Shown: one piece after another, positions 1 through 11,212 of the stretch
Position numbering within the stretch: the first letter of the stretch is position 1
Layout of the letters: every line of letters starts with the position of its first letter
Source of the DNA: Capitella teleta
Taxonomy: Eukaryota > Annelida > Polychaeta > Capitellidae
NCBI GenBank assembly: GCA_000328365.1
Contig: KB307198.1
Coordinates: 322,531-386,530, forward strand
Direction: 5' to 3'
DNA length: 64,000 nt
Position numbers and translations under genes: made by a program
Notes under the pieces: model-generated
Seen by the model: the letters and a program-made list of their open reading frames with translations, nothing else
What the model was told of the DNA's origin: nothing
The model's database searches: none

Positions 1-3000
1 TGAATATGCATAAGAAAATGCCGCGGCATCCTTCAATGGACCACTTTACTACCCCTCTTGCATCGTGGGCCGAGTCTTTTAGTCATTTAAATCTGGCTTG
101 CTTCGCACTTGATCAGGACATAATGATAATCATGACGACGGACACCTAAGTACCCATCACTAAAGGAAGAGTTATAATGTGATCAACATTTTTTTGTTTT
201 ACTTGGTTGGTACAGATACACATTTTAAGCCCTGAATGTTCAGAATGTTTAAGTGAACTTAGATGATTATAATCATGAAATTATTATTACGTACCTGTTT
301 TAGTTTTGTTTGTTGTTTATTAGGCCCAAACAACCCACATATTTACAAGACAATACAATTATGGCAATAAATTAGTATTTACGATTTATAACTGCTTCTC
401 TTAGGCATCAATCTGCTGTTGAAACAATCAATATCACATTTTCACGACGATTGCTTGACCTTTGGCATCATAAAAAGCAATGCCAACTGTCCATCAATAC
501 CTCGATAGACAGGATGAAGACAAGGATGGCCTTGAATTCTGCGCGGAGCATTCCATCACAGGAATCGAGAGCAAATCTTGATAGATTGTGCTGATGGTGG
601 AATGCACGATACCCTCAAAGCAGAAGATCTGGAGAAAGGAGAGAGGAGAGGGGTCCATGGGGAATATGAGGAAAGACGGCATGAAGCCAATGATATTGAC
701 ACCACGATGGCGAAATAAACACTGCCAGGGAAACATTTTAAATTCACGCCTAGATCATGAATGTATAATAACTAACTCTACCCTGGACATGTACTGCACA
801 TTCTCCTGTACTTTGAAACCTGTATGTTACCGATGTTACCCTATATGGATGCCCTGGAAAAGGAAGGAAGGCAAATCTCACAAATATATGAAGGGTTTCG
901 TTATCATCCTGGAGATGAAATGTCATCTCGCCGGGTTTGAAATTAATGTAGTGTACAACTCGGATTATAGTCATTCTCAGACACTATGGTTTCAATCTTT
1001 CAAGAAGGAGGATATAAAGTATAGACTCAATCGAATCTAACTATATACGGATCTGACATTCACAATTGTGCCAAGCAAAAAATTCCCAGCGTAATATCAT
1101 ACATTGTAAAGTGTACATCATTAAATTTATTTATACACCTGTCAATAATAGAACACAGCATAAGAGCCGTTGCCCGAATTACATCATAGTTAGCATAAGC
1201 GGAACGCAAAGAGCACCGAATGTTACGATCGCAGTGTATGCATAACAAATTACTATCTGAATCTGTATCGTATACATTCATCTGGGTGATACAGATTACC
1301 GCAATCCTCTAATTTGCCAGAAGAAATCTCAGGAAATCCACCAATAATGACTTTGCTGGAAACATCAAACATCGAGTACCGACATCTGCTATGTGTCCTT
1401 GTGTTTGGCTTTTTGTTCTGTTACTTCCGCACCTATCACCTGACTAATCAAGCGATCACTGAAGAAAGACCAGTCCACCCTACCCTTTGAACAGCAAATC
1501 AAGATATTACCTGAACGCGATTCCGGATGTGGCAGCTTTAGCAAGATGAGATCTTTTGACCTCGAGAAGATTAAATAAGCTGATATTTGTGTTAACGAAA
1601 GCGAAGCAGATTTGGATGTGAGATTGATCAGTCTGTCGATTCCATCGAAACTCTTCCTTTTGTGAAGATCCTTCGTGAGGGCAGAGCTTTCACCCCCTTT
1701 CCATCTGTCTTCTGGTTAATGGATAACAACGACACCAGTGTGGTCATCACGTCCAAGGACCCTTCATCAGAAATGACGGTCCAGGTTCTTTCGGAGAGGT
1801 TACCAGGGAGAATACGCTTAGCACCTCACGATAACATCACCCAGTGTGATGTGGTTCACATCAATGGTGCTCAAAATGATTTAAAGACAGGTACGATGCT
1901 GCTTGAGCAGTTTAGGACGACTGTGGCATCATTGAACCTCGCTTCTTAAGATGGATGTTGTTGGTCAGCAATTGCTGTGGAAGGAAAAGGTTCTGAAAAT
2001 GGATATTTGTGAGAGATATCAGTGTACGGGTGACTTCTCTAATGTGTGGGTTGGCAGTTTTATACCGACTGATTGAACCACGAAGAGATTTTACACTTTA
2101 TATCACAAACACCCAGTTATTGATGTGCTAATGTGAAAGTGTCCGTAGCATCTGGCGCCGTGGCTCTATAAGAGGACTCACACCCACGAGTTGATCCGAT
2201 CAGCAATACATATCAAAGACACCTTGTTAATCAGTGGATCTATCAGGATTTCTAATCATTCTTTGGAAACCCCAGTTTGGACGCATCTTACGAAATAATC
2301 AATCCGCGGTATCAGGGCGAATACCGGAGAAGATTACCTCACGCTTTCATGCCATCTTGAGTTTGGTAAAAACCCAATTACACCATGACTGTCATGCGAG
2401 TGTGTGCCTACACAATCACAGAACATATGTACTTATACGTCAATGTGTGGGCGCCCAATTAACTCAAATCTAAATATTAAATCAACCATTTACATCACGA
2501 CATCGACAACTGCGCATTCGGCATGAAAACATTGACAACGTGCAAGACAACATTGATGTTCACCACGAGGCGCACCTTGTCAGTTTGGAGGTTAATTCAG
2601 ATCTAGAGCGATTCAAGGTCGTCGAATTTGCTGTCGATTTCAAGCAAAGAGGAAGTGTGAGACGGAACTCCCGTGTTTTACTCGCCATGGAGCGCGTGCC
2701 GTGCATTGTAGCAGAGACGATACATATAGAAGAAGAAGCGACAAGAAAGCGGCAATGCTGAGAGGAAATTAAGAGACGCCTTAATAATCATAAAATATAA
2801 TAGCATAATAATGAATATGACTGATTATTTTCTGAATTCAAAGTTAATCTATATGCATATTGCGGCTCGAAGACGATGAGTCCTACAGTGGTCACTCGGT
2901 GAAACGATAATGCATGTAATATTCCACGTATTATATTTTCACTGATCGTTATCAATAATTTTATTATTTTGGTCCTACCAGCAACTTGCTGCATGTATTT

Positions 3001-5202
3001 GTTTTAGCAAGTGTATCAATGTTGTAGTATTCTGATTGTTTTGTGTGTGCCCTGTTATAAAACTGAATGCTTCTGAATGCTCAAAACATTTTTGATTAAT
3101 TTGTCTTCTTATCTTTGATGTTGCTCAGGTTATTCCATCTCAACACTGAAGCACTATTAAATGACATTTCATCAGGGCATTCTGGGCTGATATAACATAG
3201 AAAAGAGAACTGATTAATCACCATTGCATCAGGCAGAGGTAGGTTATTATGCCAGTACATGCAGCATACATTTGGGAGACTTTGAAAGTCTGCAGTTTGT
3301 CCGCGACACGACTCTAAAATAAATGAACACGGTTCATGCGTTGCACGGACTCAATATATAAAAACATAAAAGTATTTCAGCATTCATCCTGATAGTTCGA
3401 GAGCGTGTCTTACTGAGAGGGCGTGTGGATTTGTGACGATTTCGTTATCCGTAAAATTGTCTCGCAAAATCATGCTAATTCTCGTTTGTTTGGGTTCTTT
3501 TTTTTTTTCTTTTTTTTTTTCGCGCCGCCATTTTGACACAGAAAATAACCAACAACACCACATACATGTACACGTACAATCGTGTCTGTCAACAAGTGTT
3601 AGCAACTGACCGAACTATTGTAGCGAGGCTAATGAACAACTATATGTGTCCATTTCTACACCTAGGCAAATTGTTATCGTTTTGAGAGCTTCTGCATATG
3701 CAACTGGACAATTAGAATGAACAATTCCAAAAGAACAAAGGTGGGGCCGAGTGTTGGTGCCAAGTCCCGCCCCCCCCACCCCCCCCCCCTGTGTATCATA
3801 ATCATTACAATGTCGCCCACAGGGTATTTTTATTTTAGGGAGGGAACATTTGCCCCCGTTTGGAGGTAACACAGCTTTGGCCTTGGGTTTGGAGGTGCTT
3901 TACTCGCAATTAAATCGTCCTCCCATCCTGGCCTCAGGGTTCCAAAGGTAGAATTAAAGCATGAACACTGTACATGCCGTTCGATGAATGCAACTTTGCG
4001 TTGATTGTAGCGCTCTGTAAATTGTTAATATCGCCTGAAATAATACCCTGTTTCATCAGATGAAATAGATTTAAACAAATAGTGTGGAATTTGATTCAAA
4101 TCTCTCTTTTAGGAAACTTTGATTATGTCTTTCGATCTTTATTCAATCACATTTTTAGATGAACGATCCACGGGAAAAGTTCTCACTCAGCTCAATCACC
4201 GGCTCCATTGGAGCTCATGATTGTCTTTCTGTGAAGAGTCAAAACGCATCAAAATCATAACGTCACCTAGCCGTTATGATTACCCGCAGCCATGATACCC
4301 AGCAGCTTTCATTTGCCATTGAAGCGTCACACGTAGGCCTGCATAAGAGTCCGCTATCTGATGCTTTCGACTGGTACATGCATGCAGATTGGTCTACCGT
4401 TATGATCTGTCGATTCAAGTTACAGAGCAGGGTGGTTTAAGCCAACAAAGCAGAAGTTCCATGTAATTGTAATGCCCCTGAAAGCAATATTAAGTGGTTA
4501 TAACGCAGCGTTGTTTCAAAGAACGTACGTAGAGACTAAAGAAAGCCAACTCCGCCGATTCTGTGGAATTACTGCCGAGGTGGCGCCGCACAGCGTCGAT
4601 CCGGATTCCAAGCTGATCGCTCTGGCTGAAACCATAGCGTTACATGACATATCGTAGTATCACATCATTTTATGCTTAGTATACTCCTAATAACCCGATA
4701 TCTGTTCAAACAATAGGGATGAGATGTCATCAGTTAACTGCTGTAGTGCATTTGCGATCCATCTCTCCTAAATTTCGCAGTACATGTTAACCAAGATGTT
4801 GTGTGGATGATCACGGTTGCCTCTAATAGAGTGATGGTGCCCAGGGATAGGACACATTTGCAGCAGACCTACTTTTATTTGATTGCTTCTTAGATACATG
4901 TATACTAACGCACGAGAGCTCCCGAAATTTGTAGCAAAGAAAAACAGAATAATACTACGCTCCAAAATTTGACTACATCTGACTGACTCAAAGAAATGGC
5001 TGCAGTCAGGAATTATCATGAAATGTGACGCACTCACTTAATTTGATTTATTTTTGATTTATTTTGATTTAAACAGACTCTTGAGTAATGTGATATCAGA
5101 TAATTTTTTGAATAATTTGAGAAGCCATTCAAAGATTGTGAAAAAAAAAATTATCAAAAATACAAGGTGGTTGGGTGTTAACAGTGGCGATTAATTTAGA
5201 TC
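1..5202. other. Intergenic stretch without a recognised gene
   Basis: No family could be recognised here. Short open frames occur, for example 1662-1949 (+, 95 residues), 588-1040 (+) and 2540-2761 (+). They have no recognisable motif and no convincing splice context. A run of C interrupted by one A lies at 3766-3790, and T-rich runs lie near 3498-3520. The frame at 1662-1949 reads smoothly and could be a remnant of an old coding sequence, but nothing visible supports a function. Confidence 0.5.
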
Positions 5203-5915
5203 TTAAAGGGATGGGGAACTAAATTTTAAGTGATGTTCTATTGACTCATAGCACCAATTGATAGCATTCCGTGCCAAGAACACCATGCCTGGATGCAAGC
5301 GTAAGGAAATAATGCATTCCGAATACCGGGGTTAGCATTGCGCCTATGGGAGAATGGCTTCCATTGCGAAGTATAGGAGGCAAACGTCAGCTGATGGCTT
5401 GGTTTGGCTGATGGCTAATTGGTTCCGTTCCCCTCGTGAAGCTATCGATTTCAGCCAATCAGAGCAGAGCATCTTCGCCATAAAAGGACATCTTTGTTGT
5501 TTACGAAACGAAAGCGCATGCGTGGTGCACTCTGGCTGACCTTTTTACTGTTTCAGGATGAGAAACGTGGTAGGTGTCCCAGAAAATCGCTTGTTAAAAT
5601 AAGAAAAATAGCAAAAAATATTTTTTGTTTGCGCTTGACTGGTGGCAAAATGATTATTCTATCTATTTCCGAAAAGAAAATTAAAAAAATATCCAGGGGT
5701 TTAGTCGCAGGACACGGTGATATGACGAGGCCCATTGTAAAAGATGGGGAACTCGGTGTTTCATCACAGCGACTGACGTCACGCCTAATTAGCATTATAT
5801 CTCCCGCGAAATCGTTAGCGATGATATTCCTTGTGTGGGCCAGGCATAAGAATCATCTTTGGTGCATCAAATAACGACTCAAAGTCCATTTTCAACCAGT
5901 TCTCCCTCCCTTTAA
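5203..5915. mobile_element. TTAA-ended non-autonomous DNA transposon (MITE-like), about 0.7 kb
   Basis: The left end reads TTAAAGGGATGGGGAACT and the right end is its near-perfect inverse, AGTTCTCCCTCCCTTTAA, giving imperfect terminal inverted repeats of about 18 bp, each ending in TTAA. TTAA target duplication is the hallmark of the piggyBac superfamily, so a piggyBac-type MITE is the best guess. The terminal bases after TTAA are AGGG, not the usual CCC of piggyBac, so the family stays open. No transposase is visible. The open frames inside (5494-5874 +, 5553-5795 -) look like chance. A LINE fragment abuts the right end. Confidence 0.6.
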
Positions 5916-6240
5916 CAGTTGTCTGCAATACTCATGCAAGAAACGAGGAGTGGAAAGTCCATTACTTCTTCGGGTGTTATAAGAGTGATGATCTCCATTT
6001 AAAGTGATGAATCCATTCAGAAAATAGGTTGGAAGTTGCAAATTAAATAATTTATGTGTAAATTTAGGCTGCTGCAATTGATGAATATCTTTCATTTTGA
6101 GTATTTTTAAATCAATGAATAATGGGTCTGTATGTGAAAAAGGGGCCGAATTTGTGATTACTCTCATAGCTTTTTTTCTGTAGTTTGAATAATTACTCAG
6201 CTTTCCCTCCCCATAACAGAATACCATAATTTAGATGACA
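5916..6240 (-). mobile_element. Fragment of a non-LTR retrotransposon (LINE), end of the reverse transcriptase ORF
   Basis: The minus strand reads through the region that follows the reverse transcriptase in many jockey/CR1/RTE-like LINEs: a stretch with KKAMRVITNSAPFSHTDPLF, then LKILKMKDIHQLQ, and ending in a HSYNTR motif. These blocks (an RxITNS...TDPLF core and a terminal xxYNTR) are typical of the C-terminus of such ORF2 proteins. Only about 110 residues remain, so it is a dead fragment. It directly abuts the TTAA-ended element on its left. The clade cannot be fixed from this piece. Confidence 0.65.
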
Positions 6241-6666
6241 ACTGATCAGTGCAGTATAAATAGTTTTTAAACTAGAACAAGGCAATAATTTCTCGAGTCT
6301 ATACAAAACTCCGATTACTTTAGAACTCACCACTTCACTCACCAGGGCGGCCTCAGCCGGACCCTATCACGGATCTTCCAGTTGTTCATGCATGACGCCA
6401 GCTCGTTGATGTTTCTGCGTTGACATCACGTCGCATCACATCGACATATATAGGTCATATTCTACTTCTCACGGTGTCAGTGCCCGTGCCCTGGCTCCCA
6501 GAGAATTAGCCTGCTTGTTGCAAATTCTGGATGGCGATAGCAGTGCCCAGCGACTTCCATCCTTCTAGCTGCTACTTTGTTGTTTGCTCTAGGTCGCTCT
6601 TCATATAGCTCGTTGTTGTCTCCAGCTGATATTAAGTACTGCTCTGAGCATTTGTGTAGCAGCGAT

Positions 6667-6891
6667 TTATAGAGTAAAGGTTTTCTTGAAGTCTATAAAT
6701 GTTAGCACAGCAGCAAGGTTGTTACGTTTTACTTCTTCAATTAAACGTTTGAGGGCTAGGCTTTGCGCTACGTACGTTATCCTCTTTGGTCGAAATTCAT
6801 TTTGATTGTACCTCAGTTTAGGGTCAATAACACTTCTGATCCGGTTCAGTATCATACGATTGTACAATTTCGTTATGATACACACCATACT
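6667..6891 (-). mobile_element. Fragment of a LINE reverse transcriptase domain
   Basis: The minus strand encodes about 73 residues of a reverse transcriptase palm/fingers region: a KLYNRMILNRI helix, a YNQNEFRPKR block (usually QNGFRPxRST) and a TFIDFKKTF block (normally the IDFxKAFD catalytic motif). The motif ends in KKTFTL where an active enzyme has KAFD, so the catalytic aspartate is not seen. With the fragment at 5916-6240 it may belong to one decayed element, since the order on the minus strand (RT first, C-terminal part after) is right. About 430 bases between them show no recognisable LINE sequence. Confidence 0.7.
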
Positions 6892-9800
6892 ATAATGTCT
6901 CGGTCGTTGTCAGTGCATGAAAGGTTTCCTGATTTCGGCACTTGTATAATGTTTGAGAGTGACCATTGCACTGGTTTTTCATTCCTCATATGAAATATGA
7001 AATTGTGTAAAATCATTCATTTTCTAGTATTTCGATATAGGGAAGAAGGCAACGGGACGAAACTTTTGAGCTCTGGGTGTTTGTCAGTACTATAGCTCGA
7101 TATTTGACATGACAGGTTCAACGCTTACGACCTCCAAATTATTGCACCCGATGTTTGAGAAGAGTATCCACCACAACAGTAACGTTTTGCTTAAATTAAT
7201 GGCAAACTATGTTTCTAAATATATTCTCATTTTACTTCGAAGCTCTAACTATAACGTGACCTGAAATATTATTTGCCAAATATAGAGTTGCAGCATAAAT
7301 ACTGCCACAAATCAAATTTGTGAGATTTTAAATCGTCTCCAACTCAATAAAGAGTCTTTTTTTTTTCTTATGATATTCCATCGACGCATATATCTGACCG
7401 AGAAAAGATTTTGAACTTTGTCAAATGAAAGACATAACCACAATATCATTATACTCTGCCTGAAGAAAAAAACAAAAAACAAAAAACAAAAAAAAAAACA
7501 GCAGAGACAACTTCAAACGGGATAAACAGAGGTCATCTTCAGCTTTGTCAGTACCATCCGCAGATATGGCTTACCAGCTATGTGTACTAGTATTATTACA
7601 TCTGAGTAGTTTAAGTTGAAACGAGTATGCGATGAGTCAAGCTGTGGCAAAGATGAGGGTTTTCAGGCCGAAATATTGCAAACCGACAAGATTAGTAAAG
7701 AATCGAACCCAAGATCCATGCCACGCCAGACGAGCAGGCTACCCCTGCGTCATTGCGGCTCCTCTTGTTGTATGTAGATATGTGTATGGTGCTGAATGTC
7801 CACTGATTTCGATTGGCGTGCTTTCGAATTAGACCAAGACAATGCAATACATGTACTAGCAAGTGAAACTATTAACAATGATCGAGTAGCCACACATTCG
7901 AAAAATATGCTTGAGGTGAGAGAGAGAGGGTCATTCAATCCATCATTTGCCAAAATAATTGATGTAATTTTAACATTTCGTGCAAGAACTCCAATATACG
8001 AGGGTCAATGGCACAGTTTGTGGAGTTGTTCGATCTGTTGTCGATGAAAGTGGTTGCTTAGAAATCGACCCCAGACCGAGAAGGGCGACCAGATGCAGTA
8101 GGCATTGCCCTAGATACAACAACATGAATAAACAGGATAAGTATAGTAGGCCTAATATACACACATTCACATCAATCGGATTGTTTACATCCCGACAGTC
8201 CATCCGCTAAGTTGATCATCTTACGTACCTACTGGCTCACTAAGCACTGGCATCGACATGCGACCCATCCTCTCTGTTATGAGCTTTGTAGCCAGACATA
8301 TGATAAGATACTACCAAGTCTTTGTTTGTAGCTTTCCGTGAGCACATTCATGTCCATTTCGTTAGAATGACGTTAAATGGGAGAACGGAGCTTAACTCGA
8401 CCAGGATGTTTTTACGACCGTCCCATATTTGATATATGTTTGTGAATCCGCTGTACTGATAAATGAGATACTTTTCTCGATTTTTAGCTGTTTTCTGTTT
8501 TCAATGTATATGATACCTTTGGTCACGATCCAGCAATCCATTCAAGTGATGACTTTAACACGGCGTCTTTACTTATCTTGATCAGAGGCACTTCTGAATG
8601 TCCGATAAAGATCTGCAATACGAAGGTCAATTGAACATGCCCGCATGGACAGACACCCTCGCAATCGAAATTGAACATGGACACTCCGGCCTCAACCACT
8701 CTGATAATGAATGCAATTAATAATATCTAAATGATGATAGCTAAAATATATCATCAGAGATGTACCATGGAAAGAAATCACCCTTTTTTTTTCTCCTCCC
8801 CCTTTTTAAAGCTTTTTTTCCTCTATAGGCAAACAAGTTACACTTATATTGTACCGTTTATTAAGTTTAAGTAGGTTTCATTGTACTGAAACACTAAAAG
8901 AAAGAAATAAAGAACTAATGAAAATAAATAAAACCCACAAGAACACATAAATAAACGGCAGAAAATGTGTTAAAAGATGTAAGAAGGCGATTCAATAACA
9001 AGACCGAGTGAAGAGAGTTAGAAACAATACTAAACAACCAAATAGACGATGACAGTGTGATAATAATCGACGATAAAGGAAATAGCCACTTCGATTTGAA
9101 CTTGAGAATGCCTTCGAAGAACGGATCTGGACAGGAACTGCTTTAGGAGGCAGATGTGATGGTAATAAGTCACAGAGCGTGGCAGCGTGGTAGTTAATAT
9201 TAGCAGAGTTATGACGTCATGGCTATCAGCTGACTTTCTTGAATAGAGACACAGTTGTTGTGAGGAGGAAATGACGATGAGTTGAAGTGATGCATTTTTG
9301 CGCAGCTTGTGGGTTTACATTGTGTGGGTGTAAATTGTATGTGTTCGTATTTGTACCATCACAGTTTCTTTGTAGATCGCTGCGTGGGAAATGGCCTTCT
9401 TGCTCCAGTTGTGATCAGCGCCACTTCCAGCAGGTTACTATGGTTTAATTGTGTTTGTTCTGTTCTGCATTCAGTTCTTTCTGCTTTCTGGGGCAGGTTA
9501 TTATTTTTATGGCGAATGGGAGCTATCCTGTTCCAGTTTGCGTGGAGACCGGAAGCATTAATTATGTCACTTTGTGAAGCCGATTTCCAAGGTTACTTTT
9601 TAAGTTTGAATGTTGTACTGTCAACTTTACATGGTCAATTAATGTATCACAACATTGCTTCATCCTTAATCAATGCCAATATTTGCATAATATATCACAC
9701 TTGACATTCTTGCCGTCTTATTGGAAAATTTAATGATTAATTGACAAACACACAGTTGTCGCGCATCAACACGAACTTTTTTTCTATACATGAAGATGCA

Positions 9801-9957
9801 TTTGATTTTGTCGAAGTGTGTTCGAAAAGGTGTTGGTGTAAATACAATAGAACGACGGTGCAAGTTTTGTCAAAAAGGAAATAATATTATTATAAATTTA
9901 TAGTTCATTCGTAATTAGAGTTGGCGAGGATACTTATTACTATTTCTTACATTTTGT
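6892..9957. other. Intergenic stretch without a recognised gene
   Basis: Nothing convincing is coded here. A tRNA-like SINE remnant lies at about 7695-7768 and an A-rich CAAAAAA tract at 7465-7500. The open frame 9309-9704 (+, 131 residues) is hydrophobic and rich in cysteine and leucine, but no start context, splice sites or family resemblance support it. Confidence 0.45.
7695..7768 (-). repeat. tRNA-like SINE head or tRNA pseudogene
   Basis: Read on the minus strand, this segment has a box A-like stretch (TGACGCAGGGGTAGC) and, about 40 bases on, a good box B (GGGTTCGATTC). These are the internal RNA polymerase III promoter elements of tRNA genes. The 3' acceptor arm does not pair with the 5' end, so it is not a working tRNA gene. 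A decayed tRNA-derived SINE is the simplest reading. Confidence 0.45.
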
Positions 9958-10336
9958 TATATTTATATTTACATTTATATTTATATTTATATTTATATTT
10001 ATATTTATATTTATATTTATATTTATATTTATATTTATATTTATATTTATATTTATATTTATATTTATATTTATATTTATATTTATATTTATATTTATAT
10101 TTATATTTATATTTATATTTATATTTATATTTATATTTATATTTATATTTATATTTATATTTATATTTATATTTATATTTATATTTATATTTATATTTAT
10201 ATTTATATTTATATTTATATTTATATTTATATTTATATTTATATTTATATTTATATTTATATTTATATTTATATTTATATTTACATTTATATTTATATTT
10301 ATATTTATATTTATATTTATATTTATATTTATATTT
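9958..10336. repeat. Microsatellite of a 6-bp unit (TTTATA)n, about 63 copies
   Basis: About 380 bases consist of the hexamer TTTATA repeated almost without error, with only two visible single-base variants (TTTACA near the left end and again near 10282). In one forward frame it reads as an uninterrupted leucine-tyrosine repeat (9921-10361), which is a consequence of the 6-bp period and not a gene. It ends in a T-run at 10335-10343. Confidence 0.97.
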
Positions 10337-11142
10337 TTTTTTTCGTGATAGTGAGTGTTGATCAGACTGTATTATTCATACATAGGTTATGATCATGTAT
10401 TACGTCCATAAATGTAGCAGGTTACTATTGCTAAAGTAGAGCAAAAGTTAGCAGGTTACTGACTGAGCAGAGTGTAGACACTGTGTTTAGTCAGCTTGTT
10501 CAATCCGAATATCGCTCGTGTGCCCAAAGACCGAAGCAGCGAACAGAATGCGGCGACACCATGCACGCGAAAGAATAACGCATCTCTTTATACTCGTTTT
10601 GAAACATTTTTAACGGTAATTAAGGGAGACAAACCTCTTTAAATAAGAAAAAAATAATAATAGGTATACTTCAATTAGTATTATAACATTGTAACAATTT
10701 GCCACCTGTGCCAAACCTTGCTTGCTAACTTTGTGAAATATATTCGTAAATATAAGCCGGAGAGAACATGTCGGGTAATCTAGCTTAGTCAGTCAAAATA
10801 CGCTAACGAGAATCTTGTTTGGAATGAACGGGATCCTTTTCAATGGTCTCTTGCTGGTTCCGAAACAATAATAGACGTCATAACGATCTTGTCCATTGTC
10901 TCCTATTGCTCGCAATATCGGTAGAATTCATCAAATGATTGATTGAGATACGCATGCGTGGAAATCAATGTCACGTGGCGAGTTTTTGTTATCAAGAGAA
11001 TTATTTCCTGTGTGCTCTACCAGTGGGTTGCTCATTTATTATTAACCCTATGGTTATGCGAATTCTGTGTTTTGTTCTGCAATTGATATCTCGAGTCATC
11101 TGTGGTCTGTTGAACTTGCTCTGAGATACGCGCACCCTGCCC

Positions 11143-11150
11143 TATAAATA
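11143..11150 (+). promoter_or_regulatory. TATA box of the neuropeptide gene
   Basis: TATAAATA lies 63-70 bases before the ATG at 11213. That would place transcription start near 11175 and leave a 5' leader of about 40 bases. The leader has no other ATG. A TATA promoter suits a tightly regulated, cell-type-specific peptide gene, but the assignment rests on position and consensus only. Confidence 0.6.
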
Positions 11151-11212
11151 GCGACCGTGCAACGGCCTTACCGTCACACGGAGAAACAAAAGAGCGCGAA
11201 ACATATTCAGAA

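Noticed and set aside
588-1040. Open frames on both strands (588-1040 +, 750-974 -), the latter slightly galectin-like (INFKPG)
   Set aside because: Key galectin residues (HxNxR, WG..E) are absent and no splice or start context supports a gene.
1662-1949. 95-codon frame starting MKILREGRAFTPFP
   Set aside because: It reads like protein, but no family was recognised and neighbouring frames are broken; it may be an old remnant, too weak to annotate.
9309-9704. 131-codon hydrophobic frame resembling a membrane protein
   Set aside because: T-rich DNA gives hydrophobic translations by chance; no start context, splice sites or homology.
9921-10361. Open frame of 146 codons, almost entirely Leu-Tyr repeats
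   Set aside because: It is the translation of a (TTTATA)n microsatellite; a 6-bp unit without stops gives an open frame of any length.
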